Source: Gymnorhina tibicen (taxonomy: Eukaryota; Chordata; Aves; Passeriformes; Artamidae). From it: a stretch of DNA of 64,000 nucleotides. The position numbers and the translations under genes are program-made. The notes beneath the pieces were generated by a model that was given only the letters and a program-made list of their open reading frames with translations, was not told the DNA's origin and ran no database searches. Shown piece by piece: positions 1-12,700 of this stretch (its first letter is position 1; the number at the start of each line of letters is the position of its first letter). The stretch lies in assembly GCA_013399875.1 (NCBI GenBank), contig VXAZ01004547.1:489455-553454 (forward strand). Reading direction: 5' to 3'.

Positions 1-3000
1 ATGCCCATGTTTTTAGAGGATGTTCAGTAACTGGACAGGACTGCTGCAAACACACAAGAGCTAGAAATAATTTATTACCTTAAAAAAAGACCCCAAACAA
101 ACCCAAGCATAGAAAACTCAGTCCATTCTGTTTACAAGAGGAAAAACCATGGGGTAACTTAATTGTTGTGGTTAAATTCTCACATGAGAAGAAAATGCAG
201 TTAGTGAAGGGCTCCCTAGCCTAGCTGGTGAAAGAAAAACCTAAAGGACTTGAAATTAGAGTCAGATATAGAAGCTAAAAATAGAAGGGCTCTAGTATCA
301 AGAGGGATTTAGCAGCACCCAAACATGGTTAAAGGCATTAGAAAGTCTGATAATTGCTTTTGACCTTAAAAATCAATGCGCCCATACAGACATCATCAGC
401 TAAGGCCTCTGTACAATTTGACTCAATATTGAGCAAAAAAACCCCATCACTTTTTGCTGCCAAAGCCTGAGCTGTAACAGGCCTTCTAATTAACCATCGC
501 CCACAACTATCCTAACACACCACTTATTTCAAATTATACACATAGGTTTCTTCTATGGCTGAAGTACAATTCGAGACTGTTCATGCACAGTCTTAAAAGG
601 TCTTAAAAGAACTTAAAAGGTTCGCTGGTGAAACAAATGAAAAGCAGTCTGCTCAGCAGGAGCCCACAAAGCATTTATTAAAGACAGAACAAATACAAAT
701 GAGACAATGAATTAAGCAAAAGAGCAATCATGTTCTCTGAACAAGAAGCCATGATCCTGTTCAGCCCCTGCACAATGGAATCAGCCACAATAAGAATACC
801 CACTCATTTCAGTCCAAGTGTTTACTGATGAGCAGAGGAGTTTCCTGAGAGTCATGTGTTTCCTTGGCTTTCTACAGTGGCATTAGAACTTTCCTTAGAA
901 AAAAACAGAAGGACCCAAGCTCTTTATCAAAAAATGGAGTGTTCTAGGTCACCAGAAATTGTCATCATCATCCCTGGATGCAGAGTATAGCAAAAATATT
1001 TGTGAAATATGTTCCTGTCCTAAACTCTGATCATGAAATGCAGGCCCCATTTGATGACTGTGTGAGATTCCATGAAGACTTCACTAGTTGAAAATAGTGG
1101 CAGTCAATAAGGTTAGAAAACAAAAATCTAGTACTAGCCTTTAATCCTCTACGCATTTATAGATCAAGGACAGATGGATTTATTACATTCAATACTGTAA
1201 TGAGCTTTTTTCTTTTTTAGCTTTAATGTTGCATTGAATTTTATACCATTACACTTAATGTCACTCTTGAATTTTTCAGAAACTTTAAGGTGGGTTACCA
1301 CAGAGAAATTCCCAGAATCTCCTTGAGTATCCTTAGAATGATCACTCTTGTCACACCATACAAGGAAAACCAGCAAAGGTTCCATTATTTTTTCAGACAC
1401 TTACCAACCAAATTTGTGGAGGTTTTTCTCATCCCAAAGCATCCACAAGTTTCTCCAGATGAAGGAAGGAGCAAATTTTGATTAATGTGTTGTGATAGAG
1501 ACAATTCAGTGCAGTATTGATACAATATTGACAGTTCAGTCTTTATGATATTTGATTAATGAATTTAAGTTTGGTGGTTGTTGGGTTTTCTGTATCTTTT
1601 TTTTGTGTTTGTTTGTTTAGCTTTAAAAAAAAAGCTTCTCTCTTTACAATACAGCTATGAAAGGTTCTGGAGGTTTCAACTGACAATACAATAAAGGATT
1701 TTTCCCCAGTTAAGTGCAGTCAGCATTTGCTTTAACACAAGTGGGAATTACTGAGATCAGCAGTTCCCATATAGTAACCTCTGGCCCAAAGAATGATATT
1801 CAACAGCAGAACCCACTCGTACATCACTTGCTTACTGCCCAGCTCAGTGATCTGGGACCATGACCAGTGGTTACGCTATGAGTGTTCATGATGGACTAAA
1901 GTCCACGCACTAAAAGAAGAAGCCATTTACAAAAAGTACAGTTTTGTGAGGCAAAACCTGGCAAACTGCAGCAGAGTTTTCTGCACTGATTGCTTGCAGA
2001 AAAAATAGGGTGGTCAGAGCCTGTTTACACCCTACTGGGCTTATCTTTTCACCAGGTGATATAGGACAAGTAGCTAAGAAAAGATTAAGAGCCAACTTCA
2101 TGTTTAAGACTGGATGCAGGGAGATACTTTTAAACCTGGGTGTTCTCTGTTCAACACTACTGTGTCAGTCCTGCCCCATGGGATATTTATTACTTGCTGG
2201 CTCTGGGCCAAGAGTCCTGCACAGTGTTATCCTGCTGGCAAAGGAGCCTCTGCAGGGCCACATCATCCTTCCACTTCATTTGAAAATTGTGAGCAGTCAC
2301 CAAATGACAAGAAAAGAGAGAGAGGAAGGAGTACAATGTCCAGCTAGCAGATGCACAGGCATATGTGGAAAATTGCGTTTGTTCACGGGTGCTCAAGTGC
2401 CTACTGAAGACACGCCTGTGTGATGTGAGCACACTCTGCTCTCCCTGGTACCTCTTCTATTCAGAGACAACTCCACCTCTTGAAAGCTGCTCATGTTAGC
2501 CAGAACAAAACATTTGTTTTCCTTTAGCCAACATCCATGGAGCACCTCAGGCAGCCCATACCTCTGTGCACATGACGTGTAGTTCAGCAACTGTCTTAAA
2601 ATAAACCTGTATAAATATATGCAAAAGCTCAAAAAGCATCAGGAACACAGGCTCAGTCACAGCTCAGCAACATAACTGTCTGAGGAGAAAGCATTTCCCT
2701 TTGACTCAAAGAGCTTCACTGACAAGTTTTTTATTGAACTGTTACACACTGCTGCAGCACTCGGATGACTGCCCTGAATAGGAGTTTTCCACTGACTCTG
2801 TGCAGCTTCTGCCTCCTATGTAACAGGTTAAAGATAAGAACAAACACATTTTAGAAATAGCTGTAGAAAAAGAAAAGTATAAATTTGAATGGGTGAGCAG
2901 GTTATGAAAGTAAAATTCAATTCAAGTTGGGACATGAAAAGGACAACATGACTAAGATAAAAAAATGATACTTAAATACCATGAACTGGGCAACAACTGT

Positions 3001-5199
3001 CATACACTGTTTACACTTTCCATATAGCTAGATTACCTTGAAACAAAAATCAGCACTCAAGTTTTCAATGAGCAAGAGACACACGTTCTAACTTAAAAAT
3101 TATAACTGATTTTCCCCCTTTCCTGCACAAACCATACCAGACCTGTAATATTAGAAATGCTTCATCTGCCCAACCTGCAATATAAAGAGATACTCCTACT
3201 CCAGACTCTTTCAACTGATCACTTATGTCATGAATATTAGCAGAGCACTTTCCATCATATTTTTATCCTCTCTGAATCAAGTTTTAAGTCAACATCAGTT
3301 AGCCTGATTTTTACAGCCAGGGGAAAAATAAAATCTTACAGAAAATGTTTGATAAACTAGTGCAAAGAGTTAAGCTTCACAGTACAAGACTAGGGACATT
3401 CTGAAAAGATCTTTTTTTTTTTAAGTATCTTTGGATCGCCAGATGTGAAAGCTAGGCAGCACAGCTGACAACCTTACATTACAACTTTGGTAAATCCTGG
3501 TTACATTTCATGAAAAATTAATTGAACAAAACTGTGTTGTTGCAGTAATCGCACATGTTGCAGGTCGACCCAAAAACATGTAAAAAGGAATCCAAGACCA
3601 AACACCTTCTTGGGCTCTGACCCTTTTGGGGAATGCTGAGGTTGGCTTTCCCCTCAAGCCCCGGACCAAGGACGCTGGTGCCCTCTTCTGGTCCTGTCCT
3701 TCGGAGACCATCAGGATACAGCGTCTTCCTGCTTTAACAAAATAAAAAGCTCAAGGTCTTTTCCTGCGTGGCTGAATCCAACTGTGCCTTTTTAGTAAAC
3801 AGAGTTGACAGTAATTCACGGCACTGGGACAGGTGTGCTGTTTGAAAGCATGTGCTATGCAAATGTGCTTCAGAGTGAACCTGCTTTTGCCACCTCAATA
3901 TCTCACTCCATTGTCACATGGAGGAACAGCACTGCTCTTGCTGCTCATCTTCACTCTGTTTTGCCATTCATTTCGTTAATTCTCAGGTATTTCTATCCTC
4001 TTTATGAGGGAAAAAATAACCAAACGTATCATTCTGTTTTGAGATACATGTCACTTCAGTGTCTGCCTAAACAGGGATAGAGTTTACGTTATTCTTCTGT
4101 AAGCAGCTCACGTCATCTGTTGAATGCTGCGGGGTCTAGCGCCCTCTCTTACTTTTTCAAGTTATTTACACATCAAAACACAAACAACAGTAAACAAGCA
4201 GAAAAGGCAGCTTGGCTGCAGATGGTGAAGGGAGGAGACTATTTCTTGCCAGAACTCAGTGCTTCATCATGAGCCTGTTCTTTCAGCACTTGGCTCCAGT
4301 GAGGCTCTTCTGTGTTCAAATACAGAAGATCTGAAAAACAAGGACTGAGGACTCCCTTATGGTTTAACTAGGTATTTACTGGTAATAATGGGAGGGACAC
4401 TTGGTCATTCTAGACACATTGCTAAGACAAAAGAAGGGCAGACTGCAAGCATGAGCTCTGAGCACAGACACCCGCACAGCCTGTTGGCTCACACTGAGTA
4501 TTTTGTCCTGCTCCAAAAGCTCTCTCCAAGACAAATCTACTTAAAAAACTAGCCAGCCCTAAGCATCATGGAAACAAGCCAAATGGAGACAGACATTTGG
4601 CCAGGAACCAGCCCTAGCTCAGTCCACAATTATTTTTCAGTACCAGCACAGCATAACTAGGCAAGTACTGTACAAAAGTCCAAGACAGAGCCATAATTTT
4701 AGCATCTTCAGAAGGATTAGGACCAGGACTGCCTCGTGTTTCTTGGCTCAGACACAAGTTAATTTGATGCAGGTAGGCATGTACTTCAGGATTAACTGTA
4801 TCATGTGGTCAGTATCCTTCCGTAGGCTGTCCTGTAAGTTTGTCTGTACTAATTCTCTTTAGTGCTTGCAGGGCTGCCATCTACAGTGACAAACCACAAG
4901 GAGTGCACAGAAGACCTGTGACTGGCTATATTAGATACTTATCACACAGGCTGCCTAAACCACTGCTTCTCTACATCTCTGGAGTGCATATCCTCCATAA
5001 ACCTGTTGTCAGGGATGGGCATCTCATCATGCACAGCTTTGTCTTTTTTGCTATTAAGTAAATTCAATATAAATAAGCATCCAAGAGAAAGACAGAGCTT
5101 ACCATACAAGAGAACTATGAAACAAATAACAGCTAAAAGTAAGTATTCAGTACATCTCCTGTCTTACGTAATGGGAAAATACATCCATCCACTATAAAC
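1..5199. other. Intergenic flank, no gene seen
   Basis: AT-rich sequence downstream of CCNA1. Only short chance open frames are present. A 10-base unit (TCTTAAAAGG) is repeated three times at 591-620. A segment around 3600-3790 with AATAAA ends somewhat like an LTR but was too weak to call. The expected next neighbour, SERTM1, is not recognisable here. Confidence 0.6.
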
Positions 5200-5209
5200 A
5201 CTAGAGGGC

Positions 5210-5582
5210 CCAACAAACTTCTTAAGAGGCAGCTTGACAGGGCTCTAGAACATCTGAGTAGTAGGGGATGGGTCTGTACTGCCTCCAGTTCACATCTGCC
5301 TAGCACAGTCTGCACAGCTCTTCAGTTTAGGAAGATACAGAGAGGACACAGTCTTAAGCTGCACCAAGGGAAATATAGGTTGGATATTAGGAAAAAGTTT
5401 TTCATTGAAAGAGTGGTGACGTACTGGAACTGTCTGCCCGGGGAGGTGGTGGAATCACCATCCCCAGATTTGTTTAAAAAAAGATTGGATGTGGCACTTG
5501 GAGCTATCATTTAGTTGAGGTGTTAGGGCATGGGTTGGAATCTATGATCTTAAAGGTCTCTTCCAACCTGGTGATTCTGTGA
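5210..5582 (+). mobile_element. CR1 LINE, 5'-truncated 3' end
   Basis: The sequence from about 5331 reads as the end of a CR1 ORF2 and 3' UTR: GAGGACACAGTCTTAAGCTG, then AGGTTGGATATTAGGAAAAA, a run of TGGAACTGTCTGCCCGGGGA type, and the tail GATCTTAAAGGTCTCTTCCA ending near CTGGTGATTCTGTG. That order and tail are typical of avian CR1. The part 5210-5330 is more diverged. The copy is inactive. Confidence 0.85.
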
Positions 5583-8500
5583 AGATGATCTTGCTCTGGG
5601 GAAGCAGGTGCTGAAGAAAACTGCAGGATAAAAAGCTTAATCCCAGGAAGCAATCACTGATGTTGCTGGCTTTTGTCTCATGCTTAAGAGCAGCCCCACA
5701 AGCTGCTTCAAGGTCACTGGCTAACATAAGTACCCACCTCAGCAATCAGAGGCAATTTGAGTCATTTGTAGAACTGACAACAAGCAGGTATGCTCACAGA
5801 CTAATCGCACAGCCAGATTTCCCAGCTAGGCAGACAACCTTCTGTTGCTTAACTGTCCTGAACACAGTTAAAGCATTCTCTCCAACTACCTAATTACCTC
5901 TCAGACATCCTTAACTCACCCCAGAGAACAGGAAAACAAAGGCAGACCATAGCTTTTAAACCAGTACCTTCCCATAAAGTATAAAGTTATGCTTATCCCT
6001 TTTAATCTTACGGGAACAATGGATCCACAATATATCTCCAGCTCTAAGAATACCTTTCTCAGGATACCAGAGATGGCTACAATACTGTTAGAAATTATTA
6101 GTTTAAAATGTTAATTACAACACAGAAAAACCAGGATCATACAGACAAGTCTCTTGAAAGTCACAGCAAGATAATATGGAAATTGCTAGAATAAGATTAG
6201 AGATGTTTTTCTTTGTTAAAGACAAACAAAAACAAAGACACCAACGTTAAAGACCTCTTGAACTGAACATCATGGGTCAAAGATAAAATCCTCAACACCT
6301 CTCATTTCCAGCCTACTCCACTAGGAGTATTGAGTGATCCCTCGAAGCTCCTTGGATGTGCTCAGCCTGCTCTTGCACCGGTAGGTTTTGTCCCAGTACA
6401 TTTTAATTGTGGGAAGATACTGTGACCTGCATAGAAGTCAATATTCAGCCTTTGAAATATGCATGCTGACATTCAACAGACTGATCGTCACAGCAGAGCT
6501 AACTGAGCAAGATCAGCCTTGACATTTCTGAAACTGCCACAGTTTAAACATTTCCTGAACAAAAAAAACCCAGACAAACAAACAAAAAAGGGTTTTATTT
6601 GTGGCCATGGTCTACAAGCCACTAAGGATGATGGTCAAGAATTGAGACTGTCTCCATTTAGGCTTTAATGCTGATTACCCTTTATTTCTTTCCCAGGATG
6701 TGGCTGTCTTCAAAAGGTCTGGTTCTGTTTCAAACATCACACAAAGCTGTGAGCTTTATATCTCTTAGTTTTTCCATATAGCATAGGCACTACATAGGTG
6801 AAAACTTAAAGCTTCCTTTTGGGTTGCTTTCATCTCCCTCTTTATAAGTCCATCTTCCTGTATACCTGATTTTCAGTACAACTTTTAGTACTCCTAAGCA
6901 TGTTTGCATCTGCATTCAAGCACTTCATCTTACTAAAAAAACATTATTTCACCTTCATTACCACTGCATGCCCAAGTGCAGCATCTTTTATCCCTCAATC
7001 TCAGATATCATCTGCAGAGAACAGCCCACAAGGGGTAGGCCAGAGTTAAGTGTGGTGATTCACATTGAAGGAGAGAGGAGACAGCACTCAGTTTTCACCT
7101 TGGAAGAGTCAAGGCTCACTCCTGTAACAGCAGTAAGTCTTTTTGCCCTGCTCTGAGTAAGACAAAACCAACAAAAGGAAGTGAGAATAGAGCAGGAACA
7201 TTCAAAATTACATTATTACAGAACTCAGATGAGACCACTTCAAGATGAGTTTCTTGTGTCTTTCAAATTAAAATTTAATCCATCTTGCCCAAACTCATTA
7301 TTAGCATTCACACTGCAGCATTATGTGATTCTTCACCTTAACTACTTAGCTTTTTTTCTTGTACCCTTTATAGCCTTGGACTAAAACAATATTTAAGTCA
7401 AAAGCTGAGTTGAAAAATAATTACAAAACAAGAAAGCAGTTGAAGCACAGTCTTCACGTATTAGAGTTTAAAAAAAAAAGCTAAAAAGCCCCAGGTACTT
7501 TTGTATACCAAAGAATAGAAGCTCTGAGAATGTGAAGTGAAACTGTTGCAATTGTCGTGCAGTTCTAAGCGAAATCTAAGAAAGTAAAACAGAATAAACT
7601 GTGGCTTCTAGAAAGACTCCAGATGTTAAAACACCTAGTAAATTCAGACTTCTAGTTTGTTAGATGCACCAAATCTGTTGGCCCAGGAACATGAGATGTG
7701 ACATTCCTGCACTTGAGACATTCTTTACTGCTTTGAAAATATCCAACACTACAGTTCGCTGCAGTTCAGTGGGCACTATTACTTACAAGTAGAGCCTTGT
7801 TAACATGGGGTTTCAGAATATCTTATGTTCAGCCTGAAACACCAAACAAGCTGGTCCTCATAAGCTGGGTAGGCTTAGCAACACTTGCTCAGTGCACTCA
7901 CCATTTCCTTGTGAAACAAGAGACCAAGAAATTCACTGCCTGTTGCAGCGAGGTGCCACTGGCACAGCTTTGTACTCAGACACTTTCTTTAAAGAAGCTG
8001 ATTGCAGGCATGAGTGAAATTCATAGCCCACCTGCAAGACATACATCCACAGGCCATGAAATTCATTGCATAGACAAAATCCATGGATCTAGGCCCCCAC
8101 CACAAAATTAATACCACAGACATGAGCATGGGATATCTGGTCACTTCTATCATTATCAGTAATGACAAATTCACTTAATTGATTAGAAAGTGTTTGAAGC
8201 AAGAGACCAAGAACTAGACTGAAACTGCAGCACAAGACTGTGCTAGACTGAAATGGAATACTCCCCTCCCTTAAAGGATGTTTACTTTAAGACAAGTGAA
8301 GCAGTCATGACCACTGCCTCCACTTCGGAGAAATGTAAGAGCTTGCATTACTAGAAAGATCCACCAGGCTGCACAGGGAGGAATTCAGGGAAAGGAAGTC
8401 TTACATGCATTGAGGGAATGCCCAAAGCTAAGAGCCTTAGGACACAGATATTGCCATAATCAGGTTTTAAAATTAAATAAGAGACTTGTTAGCTGGTACT

Positions 8501-9450
8501 TAATATATCTGCTGGATTGCATGCTGGTGTCAAGTTTTAAACCTATTCTTGCTTGGAAACACATAATGCACTGTACAGATTGCTCTCTTAGGAAGCAGTA
8601 AGCCCTGGAAGTTTTAAACTCTTGCAGTAAGAGCACACCTCAGGCTTACCCTGCCATTTTGATGAGTGGATTATAGTCCTCTACATGTTGGCCAATATGA
8701 CCAACTGATTTTTAAACTACTTTGGACAGGGGTTGTGTTTGAGAGCTCACAAGGTAGTGTCCTGTTTGGATGTTTGGGTTTTTTTCAAAGCACTACCTAA
8801 CAAATAACTGAGTGGGACACAAGACCCTGTAGCAGCTCAGGCTAAGATAGCTAATAGTTAGTTCTGTCCCATCACCCTCCCTTCACACATGCTTACCAGT
8901 GCTCTAGTGACATGAGAGCTCGTCTCAGATAGCTTTGTTACAACACCACTCCACACCACAAGCATGACTCAGGAGCCATCTAGATCAACTGTGCTGTTCC
9001 AGTACCTCATAGCTTTTATCACTGCTCTCTACTGCAGCCTGTTCACCAGTGTATGAATGTTCCTAAAGCTCTGCCAGCCACAATCTCCTCTCCCTCCAAC
9101 TCCCTGCAGAGCAATCTCCTATTTTGTCTCCGTTAAAGGAAAGTCTGACTTTTACCTCAACACTGATGATTTTCTATAAACATGTTCAGAGTTCATAGAC
9201 CAATTGCACGTGGATGATCTTGGTCTGATATGGTAAACTAGTCACAGAAAATAGCTTCAGTTCATGCACACATGATCTTGTCTCATTGAAGAAAGAACAA
9301 ATAGGACCACAGCAAATCACTTGTTCCTATGGAGATGTCAGGTTGTGGTGGTTCAAGCTCTGCTTTATCCACTCCAGCCAGCTTAAGTGCTTACAGCAAT
9401 TTAGTAAAAAACAAAACAAATCCCACCAAACAAAACAAACAAAAAACCAT
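5583..9450. other. Intergenic flank, no gene seen
   Basis: AT-rich non-coding sequence between the CR1 copy and the 3' end of CCNA1. I see no exon-like open frame with fitting splice sites, no RNA gene and no clear repeat beyond short homopolymer runs. Confidence 0.6.
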
Positions 9451-9529
9451 TCAAAATTTATTCCACTCACTGTTACTGCAGGTATTAACTGGAGTCAGAA
9501 GATTCACAGAAGTAGAGTGTAATAAGACA

Positions 9530-9535
9530 TTTATT
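9530..9535 (-). promoter_or_regulatory. CCNA1: Probable CCNA1 poly(A) signal
   Basis: AATAAA on the minus strand, about 195 nt past the CCNA1 stop. A second AATAAA on the same strand lies at 9457-9462. Both are reasonable ends of a short 3' UTR; which one is used cannot be told from the sequence. Confidence 0.5.
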
Positions 9536-9729
9536 AAAAGTGCTGTCAGTTATGTTAAGAGCTATAGTCTAATATCTATTTTTAAAAAGGCATCTCATTA
9601 AAAAATATTAGCTTAAAAACCATTCTGATCACTATGGTTACAGACACATGACCTGCAGTGCTCTATGAAATGTTAGACCAGTTTTGCGGATTGGGACAAA
9701 GTAATCTTCAAGTCCAGGATCCACAGTCT

Positions 9730-9781
9730 CTAGTGTAGAGGAAGAACTGCTGGCAGCTCCAGAAGAGACACCTGCAGGTAC
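9730..9781 (-). CDS. CCNA1: CCNA1 coding exon 8 with stop
   Basis: The exon begins with G after ATTCCAG, completing the split Lys codon, then reads [16 protein letters not shown] and TAG. This matches the usual cyclin A1 ending (KYLxVSLxExPAVL). It is only 52 nt of coding sequence. Confidence 0.94.
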
Positions 9782-12700
9782 CTGGAATAGAAATGCAGTG
9801 ACTACAGATATTGGCTTCAGATTTGTCAGCTAAGCCATCACCTGATTGTGCAATGCATTGGAGAAGAAAAGCATCATCCTGCAACATTGCAGACAAAATT
9901 GTTATCCAATGCATCTGCATATTTATGCATGAATCACTTTTCTGGTCAGAAAAGTTTTCCCCTCAAGAGGCTGATGGAGGACTCTGTTTCAGAACTAGAA
10001 GCTGACAACTATGAGAGAGCTACAGCAGCCACAGCCCAAGCTGGAAAACCAGAGTCACCCCGTGTTTACAGCCATCCAAGTTACAGAACGCTGGCTTACT
10101 ACTGGTTACTTACTTTGGGTGCTTGTACTTCTGCTTAATAGCTTGCAGCTGGCAATGGGGAGCATCAAGGCATGCTTTGTGCAGGTCAGTCAGGCAAGGC
10201 ACTATCTCACTTAATGAATATCCAGTAAATGCAGCAAGTGTTTCCGGCTGGTCAGATGAGAAAAAACAGTGTTACTCTATTGAAGTCAGCAGTCATCTAG
10301 AAGATGGGTTTCCTATGGAAGCAGAAACTCCTTTAACTACATCAGAGCTCACTCTAGATTCTTTAAGCGTGAAAAAGATTCCATTGTATTGTGCCATCAG
10401 TTTCACCCTAGGTCTTCCTTGGTGCCATGAGATATGACAAGCTCCTTCTGCTCTAAGCATGTGGCATCCATTACATCTCTTCTGGATCTTACTCTGTACT
10501 AAAGCTATTCCTCCTACACAGCTGGAAGGTCTACCAAGGCTCGTGGTAAAGCAGCCACTTAGTATAATCACTCAAGTAGGCACATTCAGTTCTCCCTTTT
10601 CTCCCAGAAAGGCCTGAATTGCATCTGGGGGTTCAGTTTTGGAGATTTGTGAGGCCTTTAGTACAGCCTTGATGTAAGTGAGCAAGAGAGTAAAATCCCT
10701 CCTGTTTCAGAGAAGAGGCATGATATTTCAGGTTTACTTAACAGTCATTTATCAGGTCGTCTCATTAACTCAAGAACAGCTACTCATCCTAGGATTTCAG
10801 CCTTTAGAACAACATACTTTGTAGCTACACCTCCTCAGCTCAATTCTAACAATAACAAAATGCTTGAGCTATTCATTAACACACAGTTGTTGTTCTTACC
10901 CAGAATGATCTGTTCACTGTATAGTTTGCTAAACAGTAGGCTGCTGCAGCAATTTGTGAAGGAAGGTACTTCAGAAGAGGATCAGCTTGAAGGAGACTCA
11001 GCTCTGCAAGATACTGAACAAGAAAACCCAAGTTTTTGAAAAAGAGTGAACCTAGCTGGTACAATCAGTCCAATACAGCTAGTATTAAAGTTCAGCAGTG
11101 GTCTCAGTATCATGCACAAAAAAAAGCACAAACTACATATCTAGTGAGGAGAATTAGCATTCTAGTCCTGTCTACCTTACAGAAGATCCTTTATCATGTT
11201 TCAGGGGGACAGAAACACCGTATTTCGCCAAAGCCTAAACAATCTATGCTGTAACCTGAAGGTCTGGTCCCATCATCAGTTCTGTCATGATTTTACAGAT
11301 AGAGACTTAGAAAATTCAAATTTCATAAAAATAACAGACACACTCTTCCCATCCTCTGAGGCTCTTGTCTACATTGACAAGAGCCTTGTCATGGCTCTTG
11401 GTGGACCCCACTTGGAGATCAGGGATAAAAGGACAGCTCTAAGAAGCACAATTTGGGGTCTGTTGGAGTAGAGTCATTGTACAATCCTATACCCTTTGCA
11501 GAGAATCAGGTGGTCAGATGTTTTACTGTAAGTTTGATGCTTCTAAGCATGGTTGCCTACGTCAGGCAACTCCTCTGCAGCTACGCAGGTATATTCTGTG
11601 TCATTGTGGAGCAATATGCAGTAGCACCAAATCCAGGACAGACTTACTACACAGGCACTGTTGAAAAAACCACGAGATTTTTACCACCTAATTGCCTAGT
11701 CAGTGAATTATCCCGGACCATACAAGGTAGACCAAACCTACGGTTTCCACGAGGCATTTATCCAGAAGTCTCAGCACACAAGCCACCAGTTTTAGGCCTG
11801 TTGCAGAGACAGCTTCATAAAATGCACGTAGTCCTCCTTTTAGGATCCCTTCTTCCCTCTCAGTCCCAGAAGGCAGATAGTCCATACCCTTGCCAAGTTC
11901 TCTGTCCTCATACAGATTCCACGCCTCTGAATATACTGAAGGAGGAACTGGTTGATGGTTGGGGCTGTTAGGTCAAAACCTAGCACTTTGAGAAGCAAGT
12001 GTTCCATTCTTAGCAGCTGCTTCTTTGTGTAGGTATCATCTGTTATATAGACAAATTCATCCACATCTGGTGGGTAGATCTCTTCATACTTCCTGAAAAA
12101 GGGATATAGAAGCCACATTTGTCAGCTTTGAAGTTATAGAAGAAGAAAGCTTCATGCTGGACTCATGTCAGGATGAGCATATGACATGACTAAATCTTGT
12201 GTAAAGCTCTAATTTTACTTGTTCCTCCAGGCTAGCTAACAATTTAGTTTCAAATTTGGGCAAATATGCTTAGAGGATCTCCAAGTCATCAGTCTAGATA
12301 GACATACACTCACACTGTTAGCTCCTGAGTAACAGCAAGCTTTCAGTGAGAATAACTCAGTAGCACAAGACACTCCAGACAAACACCCATGCACTCCTAA
12401 GCTATGTTGCTTACCCTGTCTACTTAGAGCAGTTAAAGTTACCCTGTCTACTTAGAGCAGATTTCAAGTGAGTCTATTACAGCCTTACAGGCTAGCAGTT
12501 TAACACAGTACTGTTTCTGCTCCTGTGTTTATGGTTACAAGCTTTCCCCACTACAGTTCTTCACATTCAACATTAAATGTTTAATTTTAATAGTACCAAA
12601 GCAGGCCAAGTTGCTAATCTTGAGAAATCATGAAGAGCTACCTACTACTGCAACCTTCCTTCCTTAAAATTACACTACAAGACTAAGCCCAAAAATAAGT

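Noticed and set aside
2010..2423. 137-residue plus-strand frame
   Set aside because: No recognisable domain, no splice context, composition typical of non-coding DNA.
3590..3800. LTR-like end with AATAAA followed by a pyrimidine-rich tail
   Set aside because: No TATA-like element at a fitting distance, no defined ends and no second copy; too weak to call.
1..9450. Search for SERTM1, the expected next gene beyond CCNA1
   Set aside because: No open frame on either strand resembles its short Ser-rich single-span protein; it probably lies outside the window.
11453..11971. 172-residue open frame on the plus strand
   Set aside because: It runs antisense over CCNA1 exon 5 and its intron; its length is explained by the coding strand opposite and chance, and it resembles no family.
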